This document shows positions 57,465-64,000 of a stretch of 64,000 bases of DNA, piece after piece (position 1 is the stretch's first letter; every line of letters begins with the position of its first letter). The position numbers and the translations under genes are program-made. Under the pieces are notes generated by a model. That model was not told where the DNA came from. It saw only the letters and a list, made by a program, of their open reading frames with translations, and did not search any database. This DNA comes from JANMDS01 sp031430575 (GTDB lineage: Bacteria; Pseudomonadota; Gammaproteobacteria; Burkholderiales; Casimicrobiaceae): assembly GCA_031430575.1 (NCBI GenBank), contig JANPBT010000031.1, positions 62,001-126,000 on the forward strand. The letters run 5' to 3'.

Positions 57465-58673
57465 ATGGCATTTCAGATATTTAGGCGAGCCTCTGGCGAT
57501 GCTGCTGCGCAAAAAGCGCGTGCTGGCGATAGCGGCGTACAAACCCAACCCAACGATGCGTCATTAGGGCAAGACTTTGCGCCTAACGCCCGCGCGACGG
57601 GGATTGATGTCGAAGAAAATAGCATCGCGCTTTCCGGGGCGCTACAAACCGCCGCGCTGCTTTTTGCCAACAAACAAATCAAACCTGCTGCGCAAACGTT
57701 GCAAGAAGCGTTGGTTGCTGAAGACGCCAAAGTGATGTTTTCGTGGCTCGCGTATCTTGATCTTTTGCGGCGCGCCAAAGACCGTGCTGGATTCGATGAA
57801 ACCGCATTAAAGTATGTTGTGGCTTTTGAGCGCTCGGCCCCGTCGTGGGACGAAATTTCTACTGATGCCCCACACACCAACGCAGCTGCCGTTCAGCAAG
57901 CGGCGTCCCTAACATTCCCAGCCGCGTTGCGTGGCGAAAAACCACCCGCAGTCACCGCGCTCTTGACGCAGGCCAAAAAACCAAAAACGCCGGATGCTCG
58001 GCTTTCGGTCGACGCCCGCGAGTTGCAAGAGATCGACGCCGAAGCGGCGACCGCACTCGCTGGCGCACTCACTTCCGTTCGCCGACAAGGCTGGCCCGTC
58101 GAGTGGACAGGTCTACAAGCGTTAAACGACGTCGTTTGGAAGCCGCTGCGAGCAGGGGAAGCCAAAATGCGCGAGCGATGGTTTCTCGGGCTTGAGCTTT
58201 TGATCTGGATGATGCGCGAGCGCGATTTTGAAGATCGCGCCGTTGATTTCGCCATTACGTTCGAGCAATCCCCCCCGTCCTGGGAAAAATCGACCCCCGA
58301 TCAGCAAAAGTGGGCCGCTGGTGGCGCTAAGGCAACAGCCAAAACCGAGCTCAGTCTGACGCCGCTCGATGCTGCAACTGAAATTGGTTCGGCAGTGCAG
58401 AAAATTGAATGGGTTGGCGAAATGGCAGGACCCAATGACGTGCAGCTCGCCCGGTTGCTCACGCCGACGCAAAAGACCGAGCGGGTTGAAATCAACATGG
58501 CTGCACTGACGCACATTGATTTTGTGTGCGCGGGTGCGGTAACGAACGGTATCGTGCGCGTCATGGCATCAGGGCGAGATGTTTATTTGCGCGGCGCGTC
58601 CCCCATTTTGCGTGCGTTGTTGCAGATTACCGGCGTGCCCGAAAATCTTTTCGTGCAGAGAAAGCGCGCGTAA
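57465..58673 (+). CDS. STAS-domain protein with a helical N-terminal region
   Basis: A 402-residue cytoplasmic protein. The first 70 residues are variable, residues 70-300 form an alpha-helical region rich in Ala, Trp and Glu, with two similar blocks (ALKYVVAFERSAPSWDEIS and AVDFAITFEQSPPSWEKST) that look like an internal duplication, and the C-terminal part (about 305-395) resembles a STAS domain (ERVEINMAALTHIDFVCAGAVTNGIVRVMASGRDVYL, ILRALLQITGV). STAS domains act in anti-sigma-antagonist or regulatory binding. A protein of this type often lies upstream of hslV in Betaproteobacteria. Function unknown. Confidence 0.8.
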   Translation: MAFQIFRRASGDAAAQKARAGDSGVQTQPNDASLGQDFAPNARATGIDVEENSIALSGALQTAALLFANKQIKPAAQTLQEALVAEDAKVMFSWLAYLDLLRRAKDRAGFDETALKYVVAFERSAPSWDEISTDAPHTNAAAVQQAASLTFPAALRGEKPPAVTALLTQAKKPKTPDARLSVDARELQEIDAEAATALAGALTSVRRQGWPVEWTGLQALNDVVWKPLRAGEAKMRERWFLGLELLIWMMRERDFEDRAVDFAITFEQSPPSWEKSTPDQQKWAAGGAKATAKTELSLTPLDAATEIGSAVQKIEWVGEMAGPNDVQLARLLTPTQKTERVEINMAALTHIDFVCAGAVTNGIVRVMASGRDVYLRGASPILRALLQITGVPENLFVQRKRA

Positions 58674-58708
58674 TTTAGCTTCGTTGCGCCGCCTGCAATA
58701 ATTCACGC

Positions 58709-59251
58709 ATGAGCGAAACCCCCACTTTTCACGGCACTACCATCATCAGCGTTCGCCGTGATGGCATGGTTGCCCTCGGCTGCGACGGGCAAGTCACCCT
58801 GGGAAATATTGTGGTCAAAGCCAGCGCAAAGAAAGTACGTCGGCTTTACCGCGATAAAGTGCTCGCTGGTTTTGCGGGTGCAACTGCCGATGCCTTTACG
58901 CTTTTTGAACGCTTCGAAGCTAAGCTTGAAAAGCATCAGGGTCACCTCGTGCGCGCTGCCGTTGATTTAACAAAAGATTGGCGCAGCGATCGCGCGCTGC
59001 GCCGGTTGGAAGCGATGCTTGCCGTGGCCGATCATGAGACTTCGCTGATTCTTACTGGCAATGGCGATGTGCTTGAGCCGGAGTATGGCATTGTTGCGAT
59101 CGGGACGGGCGGTGCATATGCCCAAGCGGCTGCCCGCGCTTTGCTCGCGCATAGTACGCTTGATGCCCAAGAAATTGTGAAGCAGTCGTTGACCATTGCA
59201 GGCGATATTTGCATCTACACCAACCAACACCACACCATCGAGGTGTTGTGA
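58709..59251 (+). CDS. hslV: ATP-dependent protease subunit HslV
   Basis: A 180-residue proteasome-like peptidase. Processing exposes the catalytic Thr in FHGTTIISVRRDGMVALGCDGQVTLGN; the family motif LYRDKVLAGFAGATADAFTLFERFEAKLEKHQG and EYGIVAIGTGGAYAQAAARAL support the call. The length is typical. HslU, the ATPase that HslV needs and whose gene normally follows at once, is not here: the next gene, overlapping by 4 bases, is a ubiH-type monooxygenase. HslU must be encoded elsewhere, or the pair has been split. Confidence 0.96.
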   Translation: MSETPTFHGTTIISVRRDGMVALGCDGQVTLGNIVVKASAKKVRRLYRDKVLAGFAGATADAFTLFERFEAKLEKHQGHLVRAAVDLTKDWRSDRALRRLEAMLAVADHETSLILTGNGDVLEPEYGIVAIGTGGAYAQAAARALLAHSTLDAQEIVKQSLTIAGDICIYTNQHHTIEVL

Positions 59252-60375
59252 CCCAGCTCTGCATCGTTGGCAGCGGGCCGGTCGCGTTTGGGCTCGCAAT
59301 CGCGGCGCAACAGGCGGGATTTGCGCCGCAGGTAATGAGCGCGCCCGGCGCAACGCGCGCGCCCAGCCCATTGCCAAGCAGCGGGTATTCACCGCGCGTT
59401 TACGCCCTCAATCCGCATTCAAAAACTTTACTCGAAACACTTGGCGTCTGGCAGCGCCTGCCCCAACAGCGCATCGCGTTGATGCGTGCGATGACAGTCT
59501 GGTCGTCACCCAAATCCCGCCCGTTGAAGATAGACGCGTTATCGTCTCACCAACCAGCGCTCGCGTGGATGGTCGAGCATGACGCGCTCATGCAAGCGCT
59601 GATTTCAGGCATACCTGCGGCGCAGATTTTGGCTTTTTCGCCTTCTATTTCAGCCGCGGCTTACAAAGCTTTTTTTATTGCTGATGGCGCTGATTCCGCT
59701 TTGCGCGCGCGATATGATTTGCCCGCGCGAACGACGCCGTATCACCATCATGCATTAGTCGCCACGGTGAAACTTCATACGCCGCATCATGGCATCGCGC
59801 GGCAAATTTTCTCGCCCAACAATGCGCCAGGGTCAGTGCTCGCGGTGTTGCCGATGCCCCAAGACTGCGCGACAGTCGTTTGGAGCTTGCCCGACACGCG
59901 CCATACTGAGCTTGCTGCTTTCGACGATTCCGCGCTGGCGCTGGCGATTTCAGCAGCGATACCCGTTTCTGATTTCGGCTGCACGATCATTTCGCCGCGG
60001 GCAAACGCTCCGCTTAAATTGGTGCAAGCTGCGCGTTGGGCCAACGGTCGCGTTGCGCTGATTGGCGACGCGGCTCACGCGGTGCATCCACTGGCTGGGC
60101 AGGGCTTGAATCTTGGCTACGCCGACGTTGCCGAAATCGCGCGCCGTTGGCGTGGCGCTGCCGATCCTGGCCATCCACTCCTGCTTTCTGCTTACGCGCG
60201 CGCCCGCACCAGCGCGACCGTGGCAATGCAATTGGCGACCGATAGCTTATGGCGAAGTAATGTCGCGGCGCCCGATGCGGTGTCAACAGCGCTGCGCCAT
60301 GCTGCGTTCCAGTGTGTTGAGCACGTGCCGCTGCTCAAATCCCTTTTTTCCCATCCGGCGCGCGGTGGTGATTAA
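59248..60375 (+). CDS. UbiH/UbiF-family FAD-dependent monooxygenase
   Basis: From GTG at 59248, overlapping the hslV stop (GTGA), the protein has 375 residues. The FAD motif LCIVGSGPVAFGLAIAAQQAG opens it. GYSPRVYALNPHSKTLLETLGVW and VALIGDAAHAVHPLAGQGLNLGYADVAEIARRW are the ubiquinone-hydroxylase signatures. The length and order (dsbC next) match Betaproteobacteria. It hydroxylates a ubiquinone precursor; which ring position is not readable. Repeat copies are read as GFAPQVMSAPG near the N-terminus and GIPAAQILAFSPS in the middle. Confidence 0.92.
   Translation: MTQLCIVGSGPVAFGLAIAAQQAGFAPQVMSAPGATRAPSPLPSSGYSPRVYALNPHSKTLLETLGVWQRLPQQRIALMRAMTVWSSPKSRPLKIDALSSHQPALAWMVEHDALMQALISGIPAAQILAFSPSISAAAYKAFFIADGADSALRARYDLPARTTPYHHHALVATVKLHTPHHGIARQIFSPNNAPGSVLAVLPMPQDCATVVWSLPDTRHTELAAFDDSALALAISAAIPVSDFGCTIISPRANAPLKLVQAARWANGRVALIGDAAHAVHPLAGQGLNLGYADVAEIARRWRGAADPGHPLLLSAYARARTSATVAMQLATDSLWRSNVAAPDAVSTALRHAAFQCVEHVPLLKSLFSHPARGGD
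59322..59334 (-). repeat. Partial CTGCGGCGCAG repeat inside the ubiH-like gene
   Basis: TGCGCCGCAGGTA, 13-base match, read as A-P-Q-V-M. Confidence 0.75.
59612..59627 (+). repeat. CTGCGGCGCAG repeat inside the ubiH-like gene
   Basis: Perfect copy in coding orientation, read as I-P-A-A-Q-I in the region between the two FAD motifs. Confidence 0.95.
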
Positions 60376-60445
60376 ATCGTAAACTTGCTAACAATGATGA
60401 ACGGGTCGGCCGAAAAAGTGCGGCTAGCCACCAAGGAAACCAACG

Positions 60446-61213
60446 ATGCCTAAACTTTTTTTGAAATCTTTGCTCGCGAGCTTCGCTTTTTTGAGTTGCG
60501 CAACTGCAAGCTTAGCGCAGACCGCAGCGGCCGCAACCGACGAGCCGACCGTAATCAAAACTGCTTTGGAAGCAAAATTTCCAAAAGCAAAGATTGCCAA
60601 TATTCGTAAATCAATGGTCGCTGGCATGTATGAAGCCACGATCGACACCGACGTTGTCTTCGTCGATGCAGCTGGCAAATTTGTATTCGTCGGCGCGCTC
60701 TACGATGTCGCAACCATGACAAATCAAGTCGAATCCCGCCAAAATGAGCTTTTTGGTTTCAAGTGGGATGAGCTGCCGTTTGATAAAGCCATTAAAGTCG
60801 TGCGCGGCAAAGGCACCCGGCGGGTCGCGGTGTTTACCGATGCTGATTGCCCGTTCTGCAAGCGTGTTGAGCAGACATTTTCCCAGATGGACGACGTGAC
60901 GATTTTTAATTTCCTCATGCCCATCGATTCCTTGCATCCTGACGCAGGGCGCAAATCAAAAGTGATTTGGTGCTCCAAAGATCGCACCAAAGCGTGGCTC
61001 GATTTCATGCTGAACAACAAACTCGTTGATGGCAAGGGCGATTGTCCAAATCCGGTGGACGAGCTAAAAGCGCTTGGCGCTTCGAAGCGGGTCAACGGCA
61101 CGCCAGCGCTCGTATTCCCCGACAACCGCACGATCCCAGGCGCGATTCCAAAAGATCAGATCGAAGCGGCGCTCAATAAGGCGGAAGCCAGCGTAAAAGC
61201 AAAAAAATCGTAG
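60446..61213 (+). CDS. dsbC: Thiol:disulfide interchange protein DsbC
   Basis: A 255-residue periplasmic disulfide isomerase: a signal peptide (LLASFAFLSCATASLAQT), a small dimerisation domain, then a thioredoxin fold with the active site FTDADCPFCKRVEQTF and a cis-proline loop in RVNGTPALVFPDN. Cys in WCSKDRTKAW and GDCPNPV form the structural disulfide. It follows the ubiH-like gene, the standard betaproteobacterial order. Its substrate is misoxidised envelope proteins. Confidence 0.95.
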   Translation: MPKLFLKSLLASFAFLSCATASLAQTAAAATDEPTVIKTALEAKFPKAKIANIRKSMVAGMYEATIDTDVVFVDAAGKFVFVGALYDVATMTNQVESRQNELFGFKWDELPFDKAIKVVRGKGTRRVAVFTDADCPFCKRVEQTFSQMDDVTIFNFLMPIDSLHPDAGRKSKVIWCSKDRTKAWLDFMLNNKLVDGKGDCPNPVDELKALGASKRVNGTPALVFPDNRTIPGAIPKDQIEAALNKAEASVKAKKS

Positions 61214-61264
61214 TCATTGATCAGATGCAGAAAACAGGGTGTGGAATGCGTGTAATTCGCTTTA

Positions 61265-61280
61265 TTCTGCGCCGTAGGTA
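61265..61280 (-). repeat. Degraded CTGCGGCGCAG repeat, intergenic
   Basis: TTCTGCGCCGTAGGTA, two mismatches, between dsbC and the SPFH gene. Confidence 0.75.
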
Positions 61281-61341
61281 CGGTTAAATACGCACTGCGC
61301 AATGTTGCGCAGAGTGAATCCAATATGAAGGGGAATGCAGC

Positions 61342-62451
61342 ATGGCCATTCTTGATTTCCTAAAAAAACAATTTATCGACATCATCCAGTGGACCGATGA
61401 TTCGCGCGATACGCTGTCGTATCGATTCCCCGATGATGATCAGGAAATTAAAAACGGCGCCCAATTGATCGTTCGCGAAAGCCAAGTTGCGCAGTTTATT
61501 TATTTGGGCGAATACGGCGATACGTTCAAGCCGGGCAAGCATACGCTAACCACGGACAACATCCCTGTGCTCACCAACTTAAAAAGTTGGAAATACGCGC
61601 TTGAATCGCCCTTTAAGGCGGATGTTTATTACGTCGTTACCCGCACCTTTCCGGGCAATAAATGGGGCACGGCCAATCCGGTCATGATGCGCGATGCTGA
61701 TTTCGGTGTCGTGCGTTTACGCGCGTATGGCACTTACGATTTCAAAATCGTAGAGCCACGTCTCTTTTTAAAAGAAGTTGCAGGCACTGATAATCACTTT
61801 CGCCTAGATGAATTTGCTGATGTGATGCGTTCGCGTATTGTTAGCGTTTTTTCAGAAGCGCTGAGCCAAGCAAAAGTGCCAGTGCTCGACGTGGCGTCTC
61901 GCTACTCGGAGATGGGCGATGCAATGCTGCCGCTTATCAACGCGATTACCAGCGCGAAATACGGCATCGAAATCACAAGTTTTGTGTGTGAAAACGTCTC
62001 CGTTCCGCCAGAAGTGGAAAAAGCCATTGATGCGCGTGGTGCGATGACCACCATTGGCGATATGGGTGAGTATGTCCGCTATCAAATGGGCACCGCCACT
62101 GGTGAAGGCCGTGCGGGAGGCCTTGGCATCGGCGCGGAATTTGCCACTGCAATGGCGCTGGGCCAGCAAATGATTCATCAGCCGGGCGGACCGGTGGGCA
62201 CAAATCCAAACGCGCCTAAAGGCATGATTCCGCAAGCCCAAAAAGCGGGTGAAACTGCGCCGCAGGTATTGGCCTCAGCAGCAGTTGCGGCGGTGCCTGT
62301 TTTGCATTCGCCTGCAGACGTCGCAAAACTGCTTGGCGTGGGTGAAGCCGATGTGATTAGCGTGCTTGAATCGGGCGAGCTCAAAGGCAAAAAAATCGGC
62401 ACGCAATGGCGCGTAACGCAAGCCGCGGTGGATGCTTATTTGAACGCGTAG
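61342..62451 (+). CDS. SPFH-domain protein with a C-terminal DNA-binding-like domain
   Basis: A 369-residue protein. Residues 1-~230 are an SPFH-like (virion-core/YdjI-type) domain: IIQWTDDSRDTLSYRFPDDDQEIKNGAQLIVRESQVAQFIYLGEYGDTFKPGKHTL and YDFKIVEPRLFLKEVAGTDNHFRLDEFADVMRSRIV. After a Gly/Ala/Pro linker the end (about 320-368) is an excisionase-like helix-turn-helix: VAKLLGVGEADVISVLESGELKGKKIGTQWRVTQAAVDAYLNA. This part may bind a target rather than DNA. A repeat copy in the linker is read as TAPQVLASAA. The role is unknown; relatives are sometimes near tellurite or stress genes. Confidence 0.85.
   Translation: MAILDFLKKQFIDIIQWTDDSRDTLSYRFPDDDQEIKNGAQLIVRESQVAQFIYLGEYGDTFKPGKHTLTTDNIPVLTNLKSWKYALESPFKADVYYVVTRTFPGNKWGTANPVMMRDADFGVVRLRAYGTYDFKIVEPRLFLKEVAGTDNHFRLDEFADVMRSRIVSVFSEALSQAKVPVLDVASRYSEMGDAMLPLINAITSAKYGIEITSFVCENVSVPPEVEKAIDARGAMTTIGDMGEYVRYQMGTATGEGRAGGLGIGAEFATAMALGQQMIHQPGGPVGTNPNAPKGMIPQAQKAGETAPQVLASAAVAAVPVLHSPADVAKLLGVGEADVISVLESGELKGKKIGTQWRVTQAAVDAYLNA
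62253..62268 (-). repeat. CTGCGGCGCAG repeat inside the SPFH gene linker
   Basis: AACTGCGCCGCAGGTA, reversed relative to the gene, read as T-A-P-Q-V-L. Confidence 0.95.
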
Positions 62452-62541
62452 CGAATTGAATCGCCATCGATTTCACAGCAATCGTGAAGTCGATGGTATC
62501 CGAAACTCGAGGCGCAGCGCGTGGCGGCGCGCGTAGAAGAT

Positions 62542-62694
62542 ATGAGCTTCAAAGGGAATAAATCAGCCTTGCCATTCAAACTTTGCGTGGCGTGTGGTCG
62601 CGCGATGACGTGGCGTAAAAGCTGGGCTAAAAATTGGAACGACGTGAAATACTGCTCTGATCGTTGTCGCAATGCGACGAAAGCGAAATCGTAA
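62542..62694 (+). CDS. DUF2256 small zinc-finger-like protein
   Basis: A 50-residue protein starting at ATG 62542 and ending TAA at 62692-62694. KLCVACGRAMTWRKSWAKNWNDVKYCSDRCRNA contains four cysteines (C-x-x-C and C-x-x-x-C) in the DUF2256 pattern, usually found next to photolyase/cryptochrome genes. The photolyase gene begins two bases after this stop, so the two are coupled. The function of DUF2256 is unknown; zinc binding is inferred from the cysteines. Confidence 0.92.
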   Translation: MSFKGNKSALPFKLCVACGRAMTWRKSWAKNWNDVKYCSDRCRNATKAKS

Positions 62695-62696
62695 CG

Positions 62697-64000
62697 ATGC
62701 GTAATCTCATTTTGATTTTGGGCGATCAGCTCGATCAGCACAGCGCTGCGCTGCGCAATGCCGATCGCGCGTGCGACGTGATCGTGATGATCGAAGCCCG
62801 CGAAGAAAGCACGCACGTCTGGTCGGGCAAGGCGCGCACTGCGCTATTTTTAAGCGCGATGCGCCATCACGCGCAATGGTGCGCAGCCGAAGGCTTCACC
62901 GTGCACTATCGCGCGCTGGGAAAGGAAAACGACGCCAGTCTTGCGGTCGGTTTGAATGCCGCTATCGCTGCGTTTGCGCCGCAAGCGGTGATCTGTGTCG
63001 AGCCTGGTGATTTGCGGGTTACGGCTCTCTTACAAGACACTTGCAGCGCAGCTTCATTGCCGTTGGACCTGCGCGTTGACACTCATTTCCTCTGCACCAA
63101 AGCTGAGTTTGGACAGTGGGCGGGCGACAGTAAATCGCTGCGGATGGAGTTTTTTTATCGTAATCTGCGCCGCAGGTATTTAGTGTTAATGCAAGGCGAT
63201 GAGCCTGAAGGCGGCCAATGGAATTACGATGCAGATAATCGCAAATCTTTCGGCAAGGCGGGCCCGCAAGCAGTGCCCACGCCGTCGCAATTTGCGCATG
63301 ACGCGATCACGACCGAAGTGCTCGCGCTGGTAAATACGATATTTGCCGACCATCCTGGAAATCTTGCCCATTTTAATTGGCCGGTCACCCGCGAAGATGC
63401 GCTCGTTGCCCTCGATGATTTCATCGCCAAGCGATTGCGTGGTTTTGGCGAACATCAAGATGCGATGTGGACCGATTTGGTGTTTGGTTGGCATTCGCTG
63501 CTTTCAACTTCGCTGAATTTGAAGCTGCTCAATCCGCGCGAAGTGGTTGAAAAAGCGCAGGCGGCATATCGCGCAGGCGAAGTTGATCTGGCGAGCGCCG
63601 AGGGCTTTATTCGGCAGGTCCTCGGATGGCGCGAGTTTATGCGTGGTGTTTACTTTTTAGATATGCCTGCGTTAAAAAGCGCCAATCACTTTAAGCATGC
63701 CAACCCGCTGCCTAAATGGTATTGGACGGGACAAACCAAAATGCGGTGCATGCAACAGTGCGTTGGGCAAACGCTCGATTACGGCTATGCGCATCACATT
63801 CAGCGGCTGATGGTGACCGGCATGTTCGGCGTGATCGCCGAAATTACGCCACAGGCTATTGCCGATTGGTATCTCGCGGTTTACGTTGACGCGATCGAGT
63901 GGGTTGAATTGCCTAACGTTGCGGGCATGGCGTTGTTTGCCAATGGCGGGCGCTTTACGAGTAAGCCCTATGTCGCAAGCGGGGCATACGTCAAGCGTAT
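62697..64000 (+). CDS. Cryptochrome/photolyase-related protein, FeS-BCP type, cut by window edge
   Basis: The first 434 residues are present. The start is ATG 62697, two bases after the DUF2256 stop. LILILGDQLDQHSAAL, MIEAREESTHVWSGKARTALFLSAMRHHAQW, then LGWREFMRGVYFLDMP, NPLPKWYWTGQTKMRCMQQCVGQTLDYGYAHHIQRLMVTGMFGV and VDAIEWVELPNVAGMALFANGG mark the prokaryotic (6-4) photolyase family with FAD and a 4Fe-4S cluster; at least two of the cluster cysteines are visible. At residues 154-165 it reads FFYRNLRRRYLV where relatives have F-Y-R-x-M-R-R, and that stretch is a perfect repeat copy. The stop lies outside the window. Confidence 0.93.
   Translation, partial: MRNLILILGDQLDQHSAALRNADRACDVIVMIEAREESTHVWSGKARTALFLSAMRHHAQWCAAEGFTVHYRALGKENDASLAVGLNAAIAAFAPQAVICVEPGDLRVTALLQDTCSAASLPLDLRVDTHFLCTKAEFGQWAGDSKSLRMEFFYRNLRRRYLVLMQGDEPEGGQWNYDADNRKSFGKAGPQAVPTPSQFAHDAITTEVLALVNTIFADHPGNLAHFNWPVTREDALVALDDFIAKRLRGFGEHQDAMWTDLVFGWHSLLSTSLNLKLLNPREVVEKAQAAYRAGEVDLASAEGFIRQVLGWREFMRGVYFLDMPALKSANHFKHANPLPKWYWTGQTKMRCMQQCVGQTLDYGYAHHIQRLMVTGMFGVIAEITPQAIADWYLAVYVDAIEWVELPNVAGMALFANGGRFTSKPYVASGAYVKR
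63163..63178 (-). repeat. CTGCGGCGCAG repeat inside the photolyase gene
   Basis: Perfect copy, reversed relative to the gene, read as N-L-R-R-R-Y in a conserved stretch. Confidence 0.95.

Noticed and set aside
390..63178. The 18-bp repeat as the REP element of the RAYT at 6403
   Set aside because: The RAYT is flanked by its own longer REP with GTAG and CCCGG/CCGGG stems, which shares no sequence with the 18-bp repeat, and no copy of the 18-bp repeat lies near the RAYT gene.
390..63178. The repeat as a CRISPR repeat
   Set aside because: Copies are dispersed, 0.05-8 kb apart, in both orientations and inside genes; there is no regular spacing and no cas gene.
390..63178. The repeat as a strand-biased segregation or recombination signal (KOPS, Chi)
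   Set aside because: Forward and reverse copies are nearly equal (24 to 19) across the window, although one window cannot exclude a switch point.
1..64000. tRNA or rRNA genes
   Set aside because: No cloverleaf with conserved T-loop sequence and no rRNA-like stretch was recognised by eye; a covariance search would be needed to be certain.

Overview
The window looks like a chromosome segment of a betaproteobacterium, most likely Burkholderiales-like. The evidence is the classic order folC-SPOR(dedD)-cvpA-purF-metZ, a ubiH-type gene followed by dsbC, lone TctC-type binding proteins, an intracellular PHA depolymerase and a one-cysteine DksA. Genus cannot be read from the sequence. No rRNA, tRNA or CRISPR array was recognised.

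Layout. 0-3.2 kb: start of a glutamate-synthase-family gene, then a secreted protein, an ECF sigma factor and a membrane/ankyrin partner. 3.4-9.3 kb: accessory region with a dead integron integrase (frameshift plus amber stop), a GNAT-like protein, a RAYT transposase with its own REP elements and a fossil duplicate, two attC-like sites enclosing a BrnT/BrnA cassette, a lipoprotein and an acetyltransferase. 9.4-17 kb: an MFS/nucleotide-type transporter, an operon of lactonase, cytochrome b561-like protein and sugar ABC transporter, and a LivK-like protein. 17.4-37 kb: ilvD, an M14 peptidase, phaZ, the metZ-purF-cvpA-dedD-folC block, two half YeeE proteins, a fasciclin protein, a tartrate/malate dehydrogenase, a TctC protein, lysS, a TonB receptor and prfB with its programmed frameshift. 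38-49.7 kb: a catabolic island with 2-oxoacid dehydrogenase E1 alpha/beta, TRAP transporter, SDR, 3-hydroxyanthranilate dioxygenase and a three-subunit molybdenum hydroxylase with a DapA-like lyase. 49.7-64 kb: ispF, an OmpR/EnvZ pair, a candidate small RNA, a Fur-family regulator, dksA, sodB, an ABC exporter with a DUF3299 protein, a STAS protein, hslV (no hslU), a ubiH-like gene, dsbC, an SPFH protein, DUF2256 and a truncated photolyase.

The outstanding feature is a highly iterated 18-bp sequence, ATACCTGCGGCGCAGATT, whose core CTGCG-S-CGCAG is palindromic. I count about 43 good copies plus roughly ten degraded ones, about one per 1.5 kb, on both strands (24 forward, 19 reverse). It lies between genes and also in frame inside essential genes (purF, metZ, a ubiH-like gene, phaZ), where it is usually read as IPAAQI or APQV. 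Six times two copies form a facing inverted pair between genes, three of them between convergent genes. It is absent from the integron region and from the E1/TRAP/SDR island. This pattern is like the DNA uptake sequences of Neisseriaceae and Pasteurellaceae more than like REP, KOPS or Chi sites. A new uptake-type or other genome-wide signal is my leading hypothesis, not a demonstrated fact.
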